Source of the DNA: Antilocapra americana
Taxonomy: Eukaryota; Chordata; Mammalia; Artiodactyla; Antilocapridae
Length of the DNA stretch: 64,000 bases
Direction of reading: 5' to 3'
Assembly: GCA_007570785.1 (NCBI GenBank)
Contig: ML664175.1
Location: 11,013,441-11,077,440, forward strand
The notes beneath the pieces are model-generated. The model was given only the letters and a program-made list of their open reading frames with translations. It did no database searches and had not been told where the DNA came from. Made by a program: the position numbers and the translations under genes. How positions within the stretch are numbered: the stretch's first letter is position 1; every line of letters begins with the position of its first letter. Shown piece after piece: positions 33,779-45,124 of this stretch.

Positions 33779-33809
<31 letters not shown>
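33779..33809. repeat. (GT)n(GA)n microsatellite
   Basis: GT tract 33779-33797 directly joined to a GA tract to 33809. It is probably length-polymorphic. Confidence 0.95.
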
Positions 33810-33810
<1 letters not shown>

Positions 33811-34137
33811 ATGGAGAATCTCGTAAAAGAGTTCAGACTCAGGTAGAAACCAAAGAGCAGTGGGGTGGAAGCAGATCAAAGGGAGAATGGAGCCCTCTTA
33901 CAGCTTGTAGGGGTGCTCAGCTCCAAAACCCCAGGGCTACCCAGGCAGACCTGCCCAGCTCTGTCCAGACTCCTTCGCAGAACTTTCCAACTGCTGCAAC
34001 CCAAAACACTCTTTTCAGGAAAATAAACCAACAAATCTGCTTCCAGTCATGATGATCAAAAAAAAAAAGTAGGGAGAGGGAGGAATACTGTTCAGATGTA
34101 GGATGAAACTTGGAGTAAGGACAAGAATGTCTACTTG

Positions 34138-34399
34138 AACTTCCCTTTGTGATCCAGTGGTTAAGAATCTGCCTGCCAATGCAGGGAACACGGGTTTGAT
34201 CCCTGGTCAGGGAACCAGATCCACATTCCACAGAGCAACTAAGCCCAAGCACCACATCCACTGAGCCTATGCTCTACAGCCCATGTTCTGCAATGAATGA
34301 ACTGACTGCAATGAGAAGCCTGAGCACTGTAACTAAAAAGAGCCTGCATGTAGCAACGAAGACCTAACACAGCCAAAAATTAAATAAAAATTTTAAAAA
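34138..34399 (+). mobile_element. tRNA-Glu SINE (CHR type)
   Basis: 'acttccctttgtgatccagt', B-box-like 'gggtttgatccctgg', 'gagcaactaagcccaagcac', 'acgaagacctaacacagcc' and an A-rich tail. Sense copy; no clear TSD. Confidence 0.94.
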
Positions 34400-36245
34400 G
34401 GCCTATTCTCCTGTACCTGGAATCGTGTCCCTGTCCATGGCTGTCATATTTCAGACTCTTGCCTTCCAGAAGGCTTCTGTTAAGAAGCAGCCCACAGTGG
34501 TGACAATGAAATGGTAGACAGAAGTCCTTTGCTTCTGAAGGGGAACCAGCTCTAGATCCTAGAAAAACTGTCCCCAAAATCTTGAAGCCAAGAGCCAAGA
34601 CAACGACAACCCTAAATACTCATTGTTGAGCCTTAAGTGGCTGGGACAGGACAGTCAACATCTCCATCAAAGCTTGTGAGAGCCCCCTAAGGGCAGGTTT
34701 TGTTGCTACTTACTCTTTTTGTTTTAAAGGCATATGCTATCTCTCTTCTGCAGAGGGGAACTGAGGCTCTAGAGAATTGGCTCTCTTGTCTAAGGCCTCT
34801 GCTTTGGGAGGAGATGAATCAGCTTGACTCTAAAGCTCCAAGTCTTTTATTCACATCTGGCCATCTTCTATCTAGTCCATGGGCCAACCAGAGCCAATGA
34901 TCAACCAATCGGTGCACGTGTGAACACAGCCCCAAGGTTTGTGTCAGATTCGATAAACACTTACACCAAGGCCATTCATATCCATCGCTTCAGTGTACTT
35001 TTATGGCCACACGAGAGACAGACCAGGCATCTCAGAGCAGTTGGGGAGGAGGTGCTTAGGCAGAAGAAGCCTGGGAAAACCTTCTAATTGGGGTTTCTTG
35101 GATTTAGTAACCCAGTATCACTGTATACCCTATCTCATGAAAGTTAACCTTACATTTTGAACTCAAATCTTGATCCCTTGACCCTGTCCCAGGTAAAAGA
35201 ATTAGGGTACCATCTGAGGATGCTTTCCAGGCTGCAGGAGAGCAAATAACACCATCACTGGGATCAAGGAGGGGTGAGAAATGGCACATTCAGTGGAGCC
35301 CTGCCAAGGACAACTCTTCATTTGAACCTCAAAGGAATCCACTGGGAGAACCACAGTCACTAGGGGAATGGAGCATCCTTTGTTGTTCCTTTGAGATGGT
35401 CCCAGCCCAGTTTCCACAAAGTCATGCTTTGAATTCCTTCAGCATTCTTACATTTCCTTATAATTGTGTTTCCAGGAAAAATCCTAAGCTCTCGACACCC
35501 AGGGATCTCATTTACAAAAGACACAACTGCAAAGTCCATTCAAGTGGCTCTTTAAAAAAAAATATTCATTTTTTTAAAATGTTACATTGTATTGACGGAT
35601 TCACAATTAGCTGCTTTGCCACATGTTTCTCTTAAGAATTGCATTAACAAATTTCTTTTCAAGTCCATAGGGGATGGGCAGATTATTTTTTGCTGTTTTC
35701 CACATAACACTGTTTAAAAGAAAATTTGATGAGGCTTCCTTTGGATGCAAGAAAAGTATAGTGGGTTTTTATATTACATTTCCAACTGGCAGTGGCAACA
35801 CTTGGCACTGAATACCAAGAGAAGGCTGGTAGTAGTAAGGAGACTTTGCTGTGCTTTCATAGTCTAGTTGGGACTCATTGAGCAGTAAATGAGAGACTCA
35901 TATTTCAAAACAGAAAGAAGGCTCAGAGTGAGAGAAAATGCACAATATCCAGAGATATGAGGTTCCTTTTTCTTTTAAAATGACTTACATTAGCCGGGTG
36001 ATTATGAATTCTTGTAGGTCAAGACTATGGCCTTTTTGGTCCACTTTGTCCCCAAGACCTAGGACCAGGGTTTCCCAGGTGGCTGTATGACCTACGTTCC
36101 TCACAAAGCTTCTTGGTTGATGGATGACAGTGCTACAGTGTACCTGTTCTTGGCTTCCTGAACCAAGAGTCCCAGGCTTCCCTTCTCCCTCCTAGTTCTT
36201 CCAGTCCAGCTTGGTGGAAGTTCTGCCTAGCACTGTACAGTGTCT
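34400..36245. other. repeat-poor island, first part
   Basis: I see no gene and no repeat. Together with the next stretch this is one of the longest intervals here without ruminant-specific insertions. Confidence 0.45.
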
Positions 36246-36249
36246 GGCA

Positions 36250-36385
36250 CTTCAACTATAAAACAAGCCAACTGGCTGATTTCCTGTAAGCCATAAAACC
36301 TCTCAGTCTCTTCATCAATGAGTGCTATAAATGCTTAGTTGGAAACACAATTGTGAGGCTGAGATAAAAACACAAAGCACTCTGT
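36250..36385 (+). mobile_element. MIR remnant (weak)
   Basis: 'taaaacctctcagtctcttc', 'atcaatgagtgctataaatg' and 'gtgaggctgagataaaaaca' resemble the 3' half of MIR. Confidence 0.5.
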
Positions 36386-37384
36386 GAAGCCCTACTGACT
36401 GTATTGTTCTTTTGGTGGCATAGAGCTTGCCAGGTTTCTATCATATTGATGCCTACCCCCCCAACTCCAAGCACTCATCCATACCTCCTCAGAATTTACA
36501 ACTCCACATTTGTACAGCAAAATTTTTGGTTCTCAATGAAGAAAAAAATAACCATTCCCAATGCACCTTTCAGTCTCATCAACCAAACCCATAGAACACT
36601 GGTTATTATTTTCTCTCCTAAGTGGAAATCTTAAGAGCAGTCTCTCTGAAATAATTGCCCTTTTGCAATATTAGAAATATTTCAATAGTGACAGCTTGGA
36701 AATGCTTTAACTTTTAAATACTTAAACCAAATAATAAATAAACCCTTGTGATGAATGTTTCCAGAAGGGACGATTAACATTATCCTTACAGCTGTTCATG
36801 ATATAATATCAAAATGAAAAACATGCACGAGAAAAACAGCAAGCCCATGCTGACTTCACATTGCTTTTTTTGCAAATAGCTCTAATGTGAAGACATCCTC
36901 GGTAAGACTTAACCAACAATATTTCATCTGATCATCATTTAGCCAAACCACAACGATACTCCCGAGGCCTCTTCAGTTTCACTGACAGCATCTGTCATTT
37001 CAGTTACTGCAAATGTGAGCTCTTACAATGATGCTAGTGGGGTGCTCTGTGGCCTAAAAGGAAAATAAACCTCTCTCTTTCCAATTTTTAACATTTGATT
37101 TTTTGAGGCAGAATTCAATAGTAGCACAGGAAGAGAGATTTGTTGTCATTGGTGGTGGTGTTCTGTTTGTCTGGGGCAGAGGGCTTTAAGTAAAATAAAA
37201 CCATGGGTCTGGGCAAATGCATATGTTCCCAATTTAATTGTGTACCTGAGCTTCTAAGTGGCAAGAATTCCTGTTTACATCAAAGGTAGTTTTAAAGAAC
37301 AGAAAGTTGAGCCATAACTTAGAAAATCTGTAATCTTCCTAGTCAATAATTTATTGGCAGAATTCCACAGTAACTTATAATTTT
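36386..37384. other. repeat-poor island, second part
   Basis: AT-rich, no recognised repeat or exon. It could hold conserved non-coding sequence, but that needs alignment. Confidence 0.4.
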
Positions 37385-37540
37385 ATGAGTAATAATAATT
37401 ACCATATGTGCCAGACGCTGTGCCAGGTGGCCTTATATACCTTATCTGACTTAGTCTTCGTGACAACCTTCATGACCAAAACGGCATTGGTATCTTTCAT
37501 TTTGAAATGGAGGAAACTGAAGGTCAGTTTGGTTGCTACA
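37385..37540 (-). mobile_element. MIR SINE
   Basis: Antisense MIR: 'gtgccagacgctgtgccagg', 'tatctgacttagtcttcgtg' and 'cattttgaaatggaggaaac'. Confidence 0.75.
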
Positions 37541-38519
37541 ATGCCAGTCTCCAGCCCCATGTATGGTTGTTGACTTCCCTGGAAATTCATTTACCACCTC
37601 TGAGCTGTTGAAGGGATTGGTGAAGAGGCAGTCGCCCAGAGCTGTCAAGAGCATCTTGGGTTGTGAAGAAGAATTGCACTTCTTGGCTGCCTTTGTCCTT
37701 TTGCTTTCTTCTGAAATGGATCCTTGTGTAGTGGGAGGGGAGGGAAGGAGAGGGTAGCACTCTCCTGAAGACCTGGCACTTGGGTCTCATCTTCCTAGGT
37801 TCATCAGAATGGCATCTGAGCTAGACTGTCACATCCTCCCCCAGGAGTCTGCCCTGACTGGCTAACAATCCCTGATAATCTGGGAACATCCTGAGCAGTG
37901 TCAATGAAGGGCAATGGGGCTTTGATTTTGGACAAATGCTCCATGATGGATGGGCTCTGGCTGACACACTTTCCCCACTGGGGCTCAGAAGTGACATAGG
38001 AGGGCAGGTTGGAGGTGCCAGCTCCAGGCATGTGGGGAGACCAGATGGTTAGCTTTTGCCCAGCACTTTCTCGTGGCAGGGGAGGCTGCCTCTGTCGCAT
38101 CCCCTGACATAACCATTCATCAAGGGGCATGTGGAGCACCCCTGGGGTCCTTTCTTCATATCCAGGCAAAAGAGCTCATTCTTGGGGGTGTGACAGGAAC
38201 TGAGTTTGGGTACCACCACCTGAGCTGCAAATTTTCTTGTTTATTTAAGAGAAAATGTTCCCACGTTATTCTAGTCCACACTGATCTCAAAGGTGAGGCT
38301 GCTCTTAAGTCAACAGGGATCTGAAATGAAAGCTGTTGTGGTGAAAAGCCCATGAAATATAGCGCTAAAGGGCAGCTGGGCTCTGCAGGCTATAACTTAT
38401 GCTGTTTTCTACTTCTAGACTTTATCCCAAATTTTCTAGACTTTCCCCAAACTTTTTAGGAAGCTTCCTTTTGACTGGGGAACTGTCTGAATTCTGGAAA
38501 CTAAATTCTGTGCTTTGTG
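37541..38519. other. no feature recognised
   Basis: A 121-codon antisense ORF (38169-37804) and others are present without protein signatures. No repeat assigned. Confidence 0.45.
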
Positions 38520-38730
38520 GTGCTCTAACTTGTATTTAGAACTCCACCTAGATGTCACTCTCTCCATGAAGCCTTCCTGGATTCCCAGTTCTGGTTTAGT
38601 TCCCAACTGTGAGCTTCCACAGCAACCTGTACTTCCCCTTAGACATCTATATCATGATCGTCCTTTTCATTTCTGCTTCCTCACTTAAGGGGGTAGGCAC
38701 TGGGCCTTGTGTATATTTTTGTACTATATC
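38520..38730 (-). mobile_element. L2 LINE fragment, antisense
   Basis: 'tccacctagatgtcactctc', 'tccatgaagccttcctggat' and 'gggtaggcactgggccttgt' fit antisense L2. Confidence 0.6.
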
Positions 38731-38735
38731 ACTAC

Positions 38736-39232
38736 GAACCTAGACAGCATATTAAAAAGCAGAGAAATCACTTTGCCAACAAAAGTCTGCATAGTCAAAA
38801 CTACGGTTTTTCCAGTAGTCATATACGGTTGTGATAGTTGGACCATAAAGAAAGCTGAGTGCCAAAAAATTGATACTTTCGAACTGTGGGGCTGGCGAAG
38901 AATCTTGAGAGTCCCTTGGACTGCAAGGAGATCAAACCAGTCAATCCTAAAGGAAATCAGTCCTGAATATTCATTGGAAGGACTGATTCTGAAGCTGAAG
39001 CTCCAATACTCTGGCCGCAAGATATGAAAAACAGACTCATTGGTAAAGATCCGGATGCTGGGAAAGATTGAGGGCAGGAGGAGAAGGGGGTGACAGAGGA
39101 TGAGATGGTTGGATAGCATCTTTGATTCAATGGATATGAGTTTGAACAAACTCTGGGAGATGGTGAAGGACAGGGAAGCCTGGTGTGCTGCAGTCACGGA
39201 GTCACTAAGAGTCAGACACCACTAAGTGACTG
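38736..39232 (+). mobile_element. BovB (RTE) LINE, 3' fragment
   Basis: Starts 'aacctagacagcatattaaa' and runs through 'tttttccagtagtcatatac', 'gagagtcccttggactgcaa' and 'ggaaatcagtcctgaatatt' to the terminal 'gtcagacaccactaagtgac'. The short coding remnant is 'ILKSREITLPTKVCIVKTTV'. Inactive. Confidence 0.96.
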
Positions 39233-39529
39233 GAAAACAAAATATCACAACATACAGAATGATGAGGGTCAGAATACAGACCCAGAAGGCCACTCATGTT
39301 GCTCTGAGGAGAGTAGTTCCTGGAAAAAAAATTCATACAGCCCTCACCAAGGGACAGATTGCCCTTAGGATGTTTATAGATTCACAATACCATGAAATTT
39401 GTATTGATGGGCACTTTTCTTTCCTTAACTGGTATTTTCTACACTTAAAGCTCATTAATTTCTACTTTCATGTATTAGTCTTCAGCATCTGGCTTGCTTT
39501 TGGTGAAAGTTTGTATGTTGGGTCTTTCT
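39233..39529. other. no feature recognised
   Basis: Short unique-looking stretch between BovB and Bov-tA. Confidence 0.5.
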
Positions 39530-39536
39530 GAGTAGG

Positions 39537-39745
39537 TGTGCTGTGTTGTGCTTAGTCGCTCAGTCATGTCCAACTTTTCGTGACCCTATGGACTATAGCT
39601 CTCCAGGCTCCTCTGTCCATGACGATTCTCCAGGCAAGAATACTGGAATGGGTTGCCATGCCCTCCTCCAAGGGATCTTCCCAACCGAGGGATTGAACCC
39701 AGGTCTCCCACATTGTGGGTGGATCTGAGCCACCAGGAAATTTCA
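39537..39745 (-). mobile_element. Bov-tA SINE
   Basis: Antisense Bov-tA with 'gtgcttagtcgctcagtcat', 'aagaatactggaatgggttg', 'gattgaacccaggtctccca' and 'gagccaccagg'. The likely TSD is 'gagtagg' at 39530-39536 and 39746-39752. Confidence 0.95.
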
Positions 39746-39752
39746 GAGTAGG

Positions 39753-40303
39753 AAATCTATCAAATTACCACAGTGAACATGACTAATCAGCATAACATGG
39801 CTTTTCTGAAGCACAGAGATTTTATTTGGTGGGATCCTCACTGTGGTCTTGTCAGTTGAATGGCTTTCATCAGTTGGCTATGAACAAGCTGGGTTCTTGG
39901 AGGCCCTGGTCACCAGGCAGAGCTCAGGCCACAGATGACAACTTGAATCTCCTACGTCCCATTCAGAGTTCCTTCCTCATTGGTAACACAAGGTCCCTTT
40001 TGTTTGAAAATCCACACATGTATTTGTCACCTCAGGGGGTGGATAGCTATGTGGTGACCATGGAGAAGCTGAGGGTGAGAAGGGGTTGGCCAAAGTCAGA
40101 GTCCTCCAAAGTTAGAGTCCTCCAAAGTTAAAGGTTGGAGAATCTGGACAGGGGACCGAGCTGAGTGTGAGAAGGTCCCAGGCTGGTGGGAGAACTCAGC
40201 ACGCCACCCTAGTCCTCAGAACCCAAGTGTTGTAAGATCTCCGCAGGGCCATTTAGCTCATGTAAAAGGCTATAAACTCAGTCTTTGAGCACAGTGAAAA
40301 GAG
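39753..40303. other. no feature recognised
   Basis: Unique-looking. It has a short direct repeat near 40098-40128 ('agtcctccaaagtta' twice in near-identical form). No gene signal. Confidence 0.45.
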
Positions 40304-40319
40304 TGAGCCAAGATTTGGA

Positions 40320-40594
40320 TTTCCCTGGTGGTCTAGTGGTTAGGAATCTGCCTACCAATGCAGGGGACATGGATTAGATCCTGCTCTGGGAAGATTGTAC
40401 ATGCTGCAGGGCAGCTAAGCCCATGCTGCCACAATTACTGAGCCTGTGCTCCAGAACCTGTGCTCTGCAATAGGAAAAGCCAGCACATCTCAACAAAGAG
40501 TAGCTCCCACTAACTGCAAATAGGGAAAGCCTGCATGTAGCAACAAAAACCCTGTACAGCCAAAACAAATGAATTAGTTTAAAAAAAAACACAA
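40320..40594 (+). mobile_element. tRNA-Glu SINE (CHR type) with 16-bp TSD
   Basis: 'ttccctggtggtctagtggt', a decayed B-box 'ggattagatcctg', 'ggcagctaagcccatgctgc', 'ctgtacagccaaaacaaat' and an A-rich tail. A perfect 16-bp TSD, 'tgagccaagatttgga', lies at 40304-40319 and 40595-40610. Confidence 0.97.
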
Positions 40595-40827
40595 TGAGCC
40601 AAGATTTGGAGTTTGTCATCCAGCTCTCCTGTTGTCACCCTGTTAGTGTGACAAAAAAGATAGACCCCTGGAGAACAGGGTCTGTCTATCCTTCTGTATT
40701 TAAGTGTCCATGTTGCAGAAGGGGGCTTCCAAGTCTTTTATTTTTTAAACTTCATATAAAGCATTATTACTCAATAAGTAGAATTAATGATTTTTCCTAT
40801 TATAAAGATTTTGAAATATAAATATAT

Positions 40828-42286
40828 GCTTAACAAAGCTAGTGGAGGTGATGGAATTCCAGTTGAGCAATTTCAAATCCTAAAAGATGATACTGTGAAA
40901 GTGCTACACTCACTATGCCAGCAAATTTGGAAAACTCAGCAATGGCCACAGGACTGGAAAACGTCAGTTTTCATTCCAATCCCAAAGAAAGGCAATGCCA
41001 AAGAATGCTCAAACTACCACACAATTGCACTCATCTCACATGCTAGTAAAGTAATGCTCAAAATTCTCCAAGCCAGGCTTCAGCAATACATGAACTGTGA
41101 ACTTCCATGTGTTCAAGCTGGTTTTAGAAAAGGCAGGGGTACCAGAGATCAAATTGCCAACATCTGCTGGATTATTGAAAAATCAAGAGAGTTCCAAAAA
41201 AACATCTATTTCTGCTTTATTGACTGTGCCAAAGCCTTTGAGTGTGTGGATCACAATAAACTGTGGAAAATTCTGAAAGAGATGGGAATACCAGACAACC
41301 TGACCTGCTCTTGAGAAACCTGTATGCAGGTCAGGAAGCAACAGTTAGAACTGGACAGGGAACAACAGGCTGGTTCTAAATAGGAAAAGGAGTACATAAA
41401 GGCTGTATATTGTCACCCTGCTTATTTAACTTATATGCAGAGTACATCATGAGAAACACTGGGCTAGTAGAAGCACAAGCTGGAAGATTGCCAGGAGAAA
41501 TATCAATAACCTCAGATATGCAGATGACACCACCCTTATGGCAGAAAGTGAAGAAGAACTAAAGAGCCTCTTGATGAAAGTGAAAGAGGAGAGTGAAAAA
41601 GTTGGCTTAAAACTCAACGTTCAGAAAACTAAGATCATGGCATCTGGTCCCATCGTTTCATGGCCAATAGACGAGGAAACAGACTTGATATTTTGGGGCT
41701 CCAAAATCACTGCAGGTGGTGATTGCAGCCATGAAATTAAAAGATGCTTATTTCTTGGAAGGAAAGTTATGACCAACCTAGATAGCATATTAAAAAGCAG
41801 AGACATTACTTTGTCAACAAAGGTCCATATAGCCAAGGCTATGGTTTTTTCCAGTGGTCATGTATGGATGTGAGAGTTGGACTATAAAGAAAGCTGAGCA
41901 CTGAAGAATTGATGCTTTTGAACTGTGGTATTGGAGAAGACTCTTGAGAGTCCCTTGGACTGCAAGGAGATCCAACTAGTCCATCCTAAAGGAGATCAGT
42001 CCTGGGTATTCATTGGAAGGACTGATGTTGAAACTGAAACTCCAATACTCTGGCCACCTGATGTGAAGAGTTGACTCATTGGAAAAGACCCTGATGCTGG
42101 GAAGGATTGGAGGTAGGAGGGGAAGGGGACGACAGAGGCTGAGATGGCTGGATGGCATTGCCAACTCAATGGACATGAGTTTGGGTAAACTCCGGTAGTT
42201 GGTGCTGGACAGAGAGGCCTGGTGTGCTGTGATTCATGGGGTCTCAAAGAATCAGACACGACTGAGTGACTAAACTGAACTGAACA
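40828..42286 (+). mobile_element. BovB (RTE) LINE with RT domain, 5'-truncated
   Basis: Sense BovB from 'acaaagctagtggaggtgat' to 'gtgactaaactgaactgaac'. The frame to 41314 holds RT sequence, including 'GDGIPVEQFQ', 'TIALISHASKVMLKILQARL' and 'QAGFRKGRGTRDQIANICW', then breaks at 'gacctgctcttgagaaacc' by loss of a base. The catalytic YADD is encoded at 41517-41528, where the local frame is again disturbed upstream. Later frames hold 'AESEEELKSLLMKVKEESEK'. The copy is inactive. It appears to have landed in old L1 sequence. Confidence 0.97.
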
Positions 42287-42289
42287 AAT

Positions 42290-42625
42290 ACATAAAAGAG
42301 TAACTAAAACACATCTATATTACAACTAGAGCAAACCACTATTGATTTCTTACACTTTCATACTTTCCCTGTGCAAATACACATATATGATATGAATAAA
42401 TATTTAACTGCATAAATTCCCATGTTTTGTTCATATGATTTTGAAATGTTCTGTTTTCACTTAAATTTGTACAGGTATCTTTTCAGAAAATGCCCATCTA
42501 TTGTATATTTTAATGGCTGCATAGTGGCGTAATTGCTTTACCTGATCCCCCTATGTCTAAGTATCCAATAACATTTTGCTATAACAAACAACATGGAAAT
42601 AAACATTCTCATGAACTCTTCTAGA
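42290..42625 (-). mobile_element. old L1 fragment, antisense (probable)
   Basis: 'ttaatggctgcatagtggcg', 'cttacctgatccccctatgt'-like sequence and 'aacaaacaacatggaaataa' resemble antisense L1M 3' sequence. Heavily diverged. Confidence 0.5.
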
Positions 42626-43114
42626 GGCCTCAGAGCTTGGACTTCTAGCCACGCTGTGGCCGGTGAAGGCGAAGGCAGGTAGTGGAAGCTGGGATCTGCA
42701 GTGTCACTGTGATCTCAGACCCCACTGTGGTTCTAGAGGTAACAGTTCTGAGACCAAACAAGGAGTTTGAGTTAGTGTTGGAGAGGCCCTGCCTGCTTGG
42801 TGTTTAAACGGCTTTTATCTCCAGAGATTCTGAGGAGTGGGATGGCCTAAAACTAGGGCATACTTCCTGGGCTGTGTCTATTCATCAGGCTAAATCCACA
42901 GACATTTCTAAAGAATGGACATTTTGCCCAAAAGCAAAATGACTGTAGTTCTATCTTGAGAATCTGCTGCATTGCAGTACAATGTTTATTCATGGGTGGA
43001 GCCTGTCGGAGGCTTTTGTTCATCCTGGAGCAGCCCATAGAGAGTGAGGAGTACGGGGGGAGGAGGCCCCCAGAGACTTGAGAGGCTTGGCCTCTAGAGG
43101 AGAAGCTGCTGTTG
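42626..43114. other. no feature recognised
   Basis: Unassigned sequence with no gene support. Confidence 0.45.
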
Positions 43115-43115
43115 G

Positions 43116-43328
43116 TGTGGTGGTGGTTTAGTCATGTCTGACTCTTGTGACCCTATGGACTGTAGCCCACCAGGCTACTGTGTTCATTGGATTTCCTAGG
43201 CCAGAATACTGGAGTGGGTTACCATTTCCTTCTCCAGCAGATCTTTTCAAGGATTGAACCTGGGTCTCTTGCATTGCAAGAAATCTCCTGCATTGCAGGT
43301 GGATTCTTACCATCTGAGCCACCAGGGT
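43116..43328 (-). mobile_element. Bov-tA SINE with small internal duplication
   Basis: Antisense Bov-tA: 'gaccctatggactgtagccc', 'ccagaatactggagtgggtt', 'atctgagccaccaggg'. In the tRNA-head part the phrase 'ctcttgcattgcaag' is followed at once by 'ctcctgcattgcagg', a local tandem duplication of ~20 bp. Confidence 0.94.
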
Positions 43329-43364
43329 CATGGTGCCAAATGGACTAAGGAAAGGAAACTGGCA

Positions 43365-43672
43365 TTTGTGGAATGCTCTGATAGTTTCACGCCCATTCTG
43401 CTACTGAATTCTTGTATCAACTCTAGCTTATCCTGTTTATGTTAGTCATTCGATTGTGTCCGACTTTTTGTCACCCCATGGACTGTAGCCTGCCAGGCTC
43501 CTGTCCATGAAATTTTCCAGGCAAGAATACTGAAGTAGGTAGCCATTCCTTTCTCCAGGGGATCTTCCCAACCTGGGGATCAAACCCAGGTCTCCCACAT
43601 TGCAGAAAGATTCTTTATTGTCTGAGCCACCAGGGAAGTCCCATTCTATTTACAGATGAGGAAATTGGCCAA
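43365..43672 (-). mobile_element. MIR remnant, split by Bov-tA
   Basis: Left part 43365-43439 ('atcaactctagcttatcctg') and right part 43643-43672 ('tttacagatgaggaaattgg') look like one antisense MIR interrupted by the Bov-tA. Confidence 0.5.
43440..43642 (-). mobile_element. Bov-tA SINE
   Basis: Antisense Bov-tA: 'caccccatggactgtagcct', 'ttccaggcaagaatactgaa', 'ggggatcaaacccaggtctc' and 'gagccaccagggaagtccc'. Full length. Confidence 0.96.
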
Positions 43673-43740
43673 AAACTTCATTCAGATTTTTCTGTAAGAT
43701 GTTATGGAAAAATCTGAATGAATCTTTGACCAACCCAATA
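43665..43740. mobile_element. mariner-type MITE hairpin
   Basis: Inner arms of 16 bp are perfectly complementary ('ttcattcagatttttc' 43677-43692, 'gaaaaatctgaatgaa' 43707-43722) around a 14-nt loop. Outer arms are imperfect ('ttggccaaaaac', 'tctttgaccaa'), and the right end is 'ccaacccaata'. This is the ruminant mariner-derived short hairpin element. The left terminal bases are missing or overlap the MIR flank. Confidence 0.85.
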
Positions 43741-44360
43741 GAAGTGAGAGAGAAATCGAGTCACTTCCAAGTACGGCTCATGGTGTCAGAGCTGAGATTT
43801 TATTTCAATTCTTGTCCTTCTGGCACTTTCCATCTGTCAGGCCAACAAGTTTGAGAATTGCCCACACCCTTACTGAAGTCTAAACTAATTAATATCCATT
43901 TTGTGAGTGATGAGTTGTTAATAGCATGTTTAAGAAAACTGAACATATTGACAACAATGTGAGCACCATGTCATGCTCTATCCCCTGTGACTGGACCTTT
44001 ACTTCCAAGCTGCCTTTAGATCAGGAGCTTTCATGGGTATCTCAAGAGTACAGCCAGTGACTATAGCAGGGCTGGGACCTGGCTCTGGAGGTGCTCTTTC
44101 TCTTTTTGTGCTCAGAGACCTCCCAACCACAAGATCCCCTCTGGGCTGGATGTGGGGAAACACTATGAGAGAATAGAACATCTAGAACATTCCTCAAGCT
44201 GCCACAAGTCCATCTCCTGATGTGGCTGATGGTCCTACTCCATCCAGCCATTGATATGGCTGGAATGTGGTTCAGCCATGAGGGCTACCAGAGTGGCAAT
44301 GCCCTGTGGGTAAGGGTATTCAGCTGTTCTGACTGTTCAACTTTCCCTTGTTACCTAGTC
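43741..44360. other. no feature recognised
   Basis: Unassigned; no gene signal. Confidence 0.45.
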
Positions 44361-44540
44361 CAGGGGTCAGCAACCTTTTAAAAAAATTTGGCAGAGGGCT
44401 ATACAGTAAATAATTTAGTTTCTGTCTCTGTCATGATTATCTAATTGATGAAGTGTGAAAACAGCTAGACAATACATCAACAAATGAGCATGGCTAAGTT
44501 TCAACAACCAACAACTGTGGGATTGGTTTGCCAACCCTTG
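44361..44540 (+). mobile_element. hAT-type nonautonomous element (Charlie group)
   Basis: Left end 'caggggtcagcaacctttt' and right end 'ggtttgccaacccttg' form decayed terminal inverted repeats. The interior 'ggcagagggctatacagtaa' and 'ataatttagtttctgtctct' fits the common mammalian element of this group. No clean 8-bp TSD remains. Confidence 0.75.
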
Positions 44541-45120
44541 CCTTAGCCCAACAGGAAGCCCCCACCATCTCTCTTTCTTTCTTCAAGATAATGCTTCAAA
44601 ACACAAGTTTACTCCAGTGTTTTGGCCACTAGGCACAAAGGGTATGTACATGGAAGGCCACTAGCATTTTTTTCCTCTCATACCAGTAACTAAAAGTTAT
44701 ATTCTACCAAATCACCATGTGACTGAATACTGAGACAGTTTTTCTGTCATACCTTTTCTTTAGCTACTGTTTACCACTGATGATCAAATGTATCCTGAAG
44801 AATGACCCTCTTAGAAGGAGCACGCCCATCACATGTTCTTGACAAAGTGGTCTGGACTCAGGGGTAACTAATCCCATCTAGAGAAAAACTCACCAACTTC
44901 AATAACCCATTTTTCCCCCCAGTTTTTTTTTTTCTAGTTAGACATACAGTAAAGCCCAGGGTTGCCTACTCCTAGAGTGCCTATTTCCTGGAAGAGTAGA
45001 GAGGACTTTGAACTAAGACCCAGGAGCCTTGGATTTTAGCCTCAGCTTTGTCTCTATCTAGCTACTTTCCTCAGGTAGACTCCTTTCCATTCTGGGCTCA
45101 GTTTTCTGTTCTGACAAATC
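44541..45120. other. no feature recognised
   Basis: Unassigned sequence; T-run near 44925-44934. Confidence 0.45.
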
Positions 45121-45124
45121 ATCT

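Noticed and set aside
33612..34052. 146-codon + strand ORF
   Set aside because: It runs through the GT/GA microsatellite (giving a CVCVCV-RERE type string), so it is not protein-like.
38724..39197. 157-codon minus strand ORF
   Set aside because: Antisense shadow of the BovB 3' fragment at 38736-39232.
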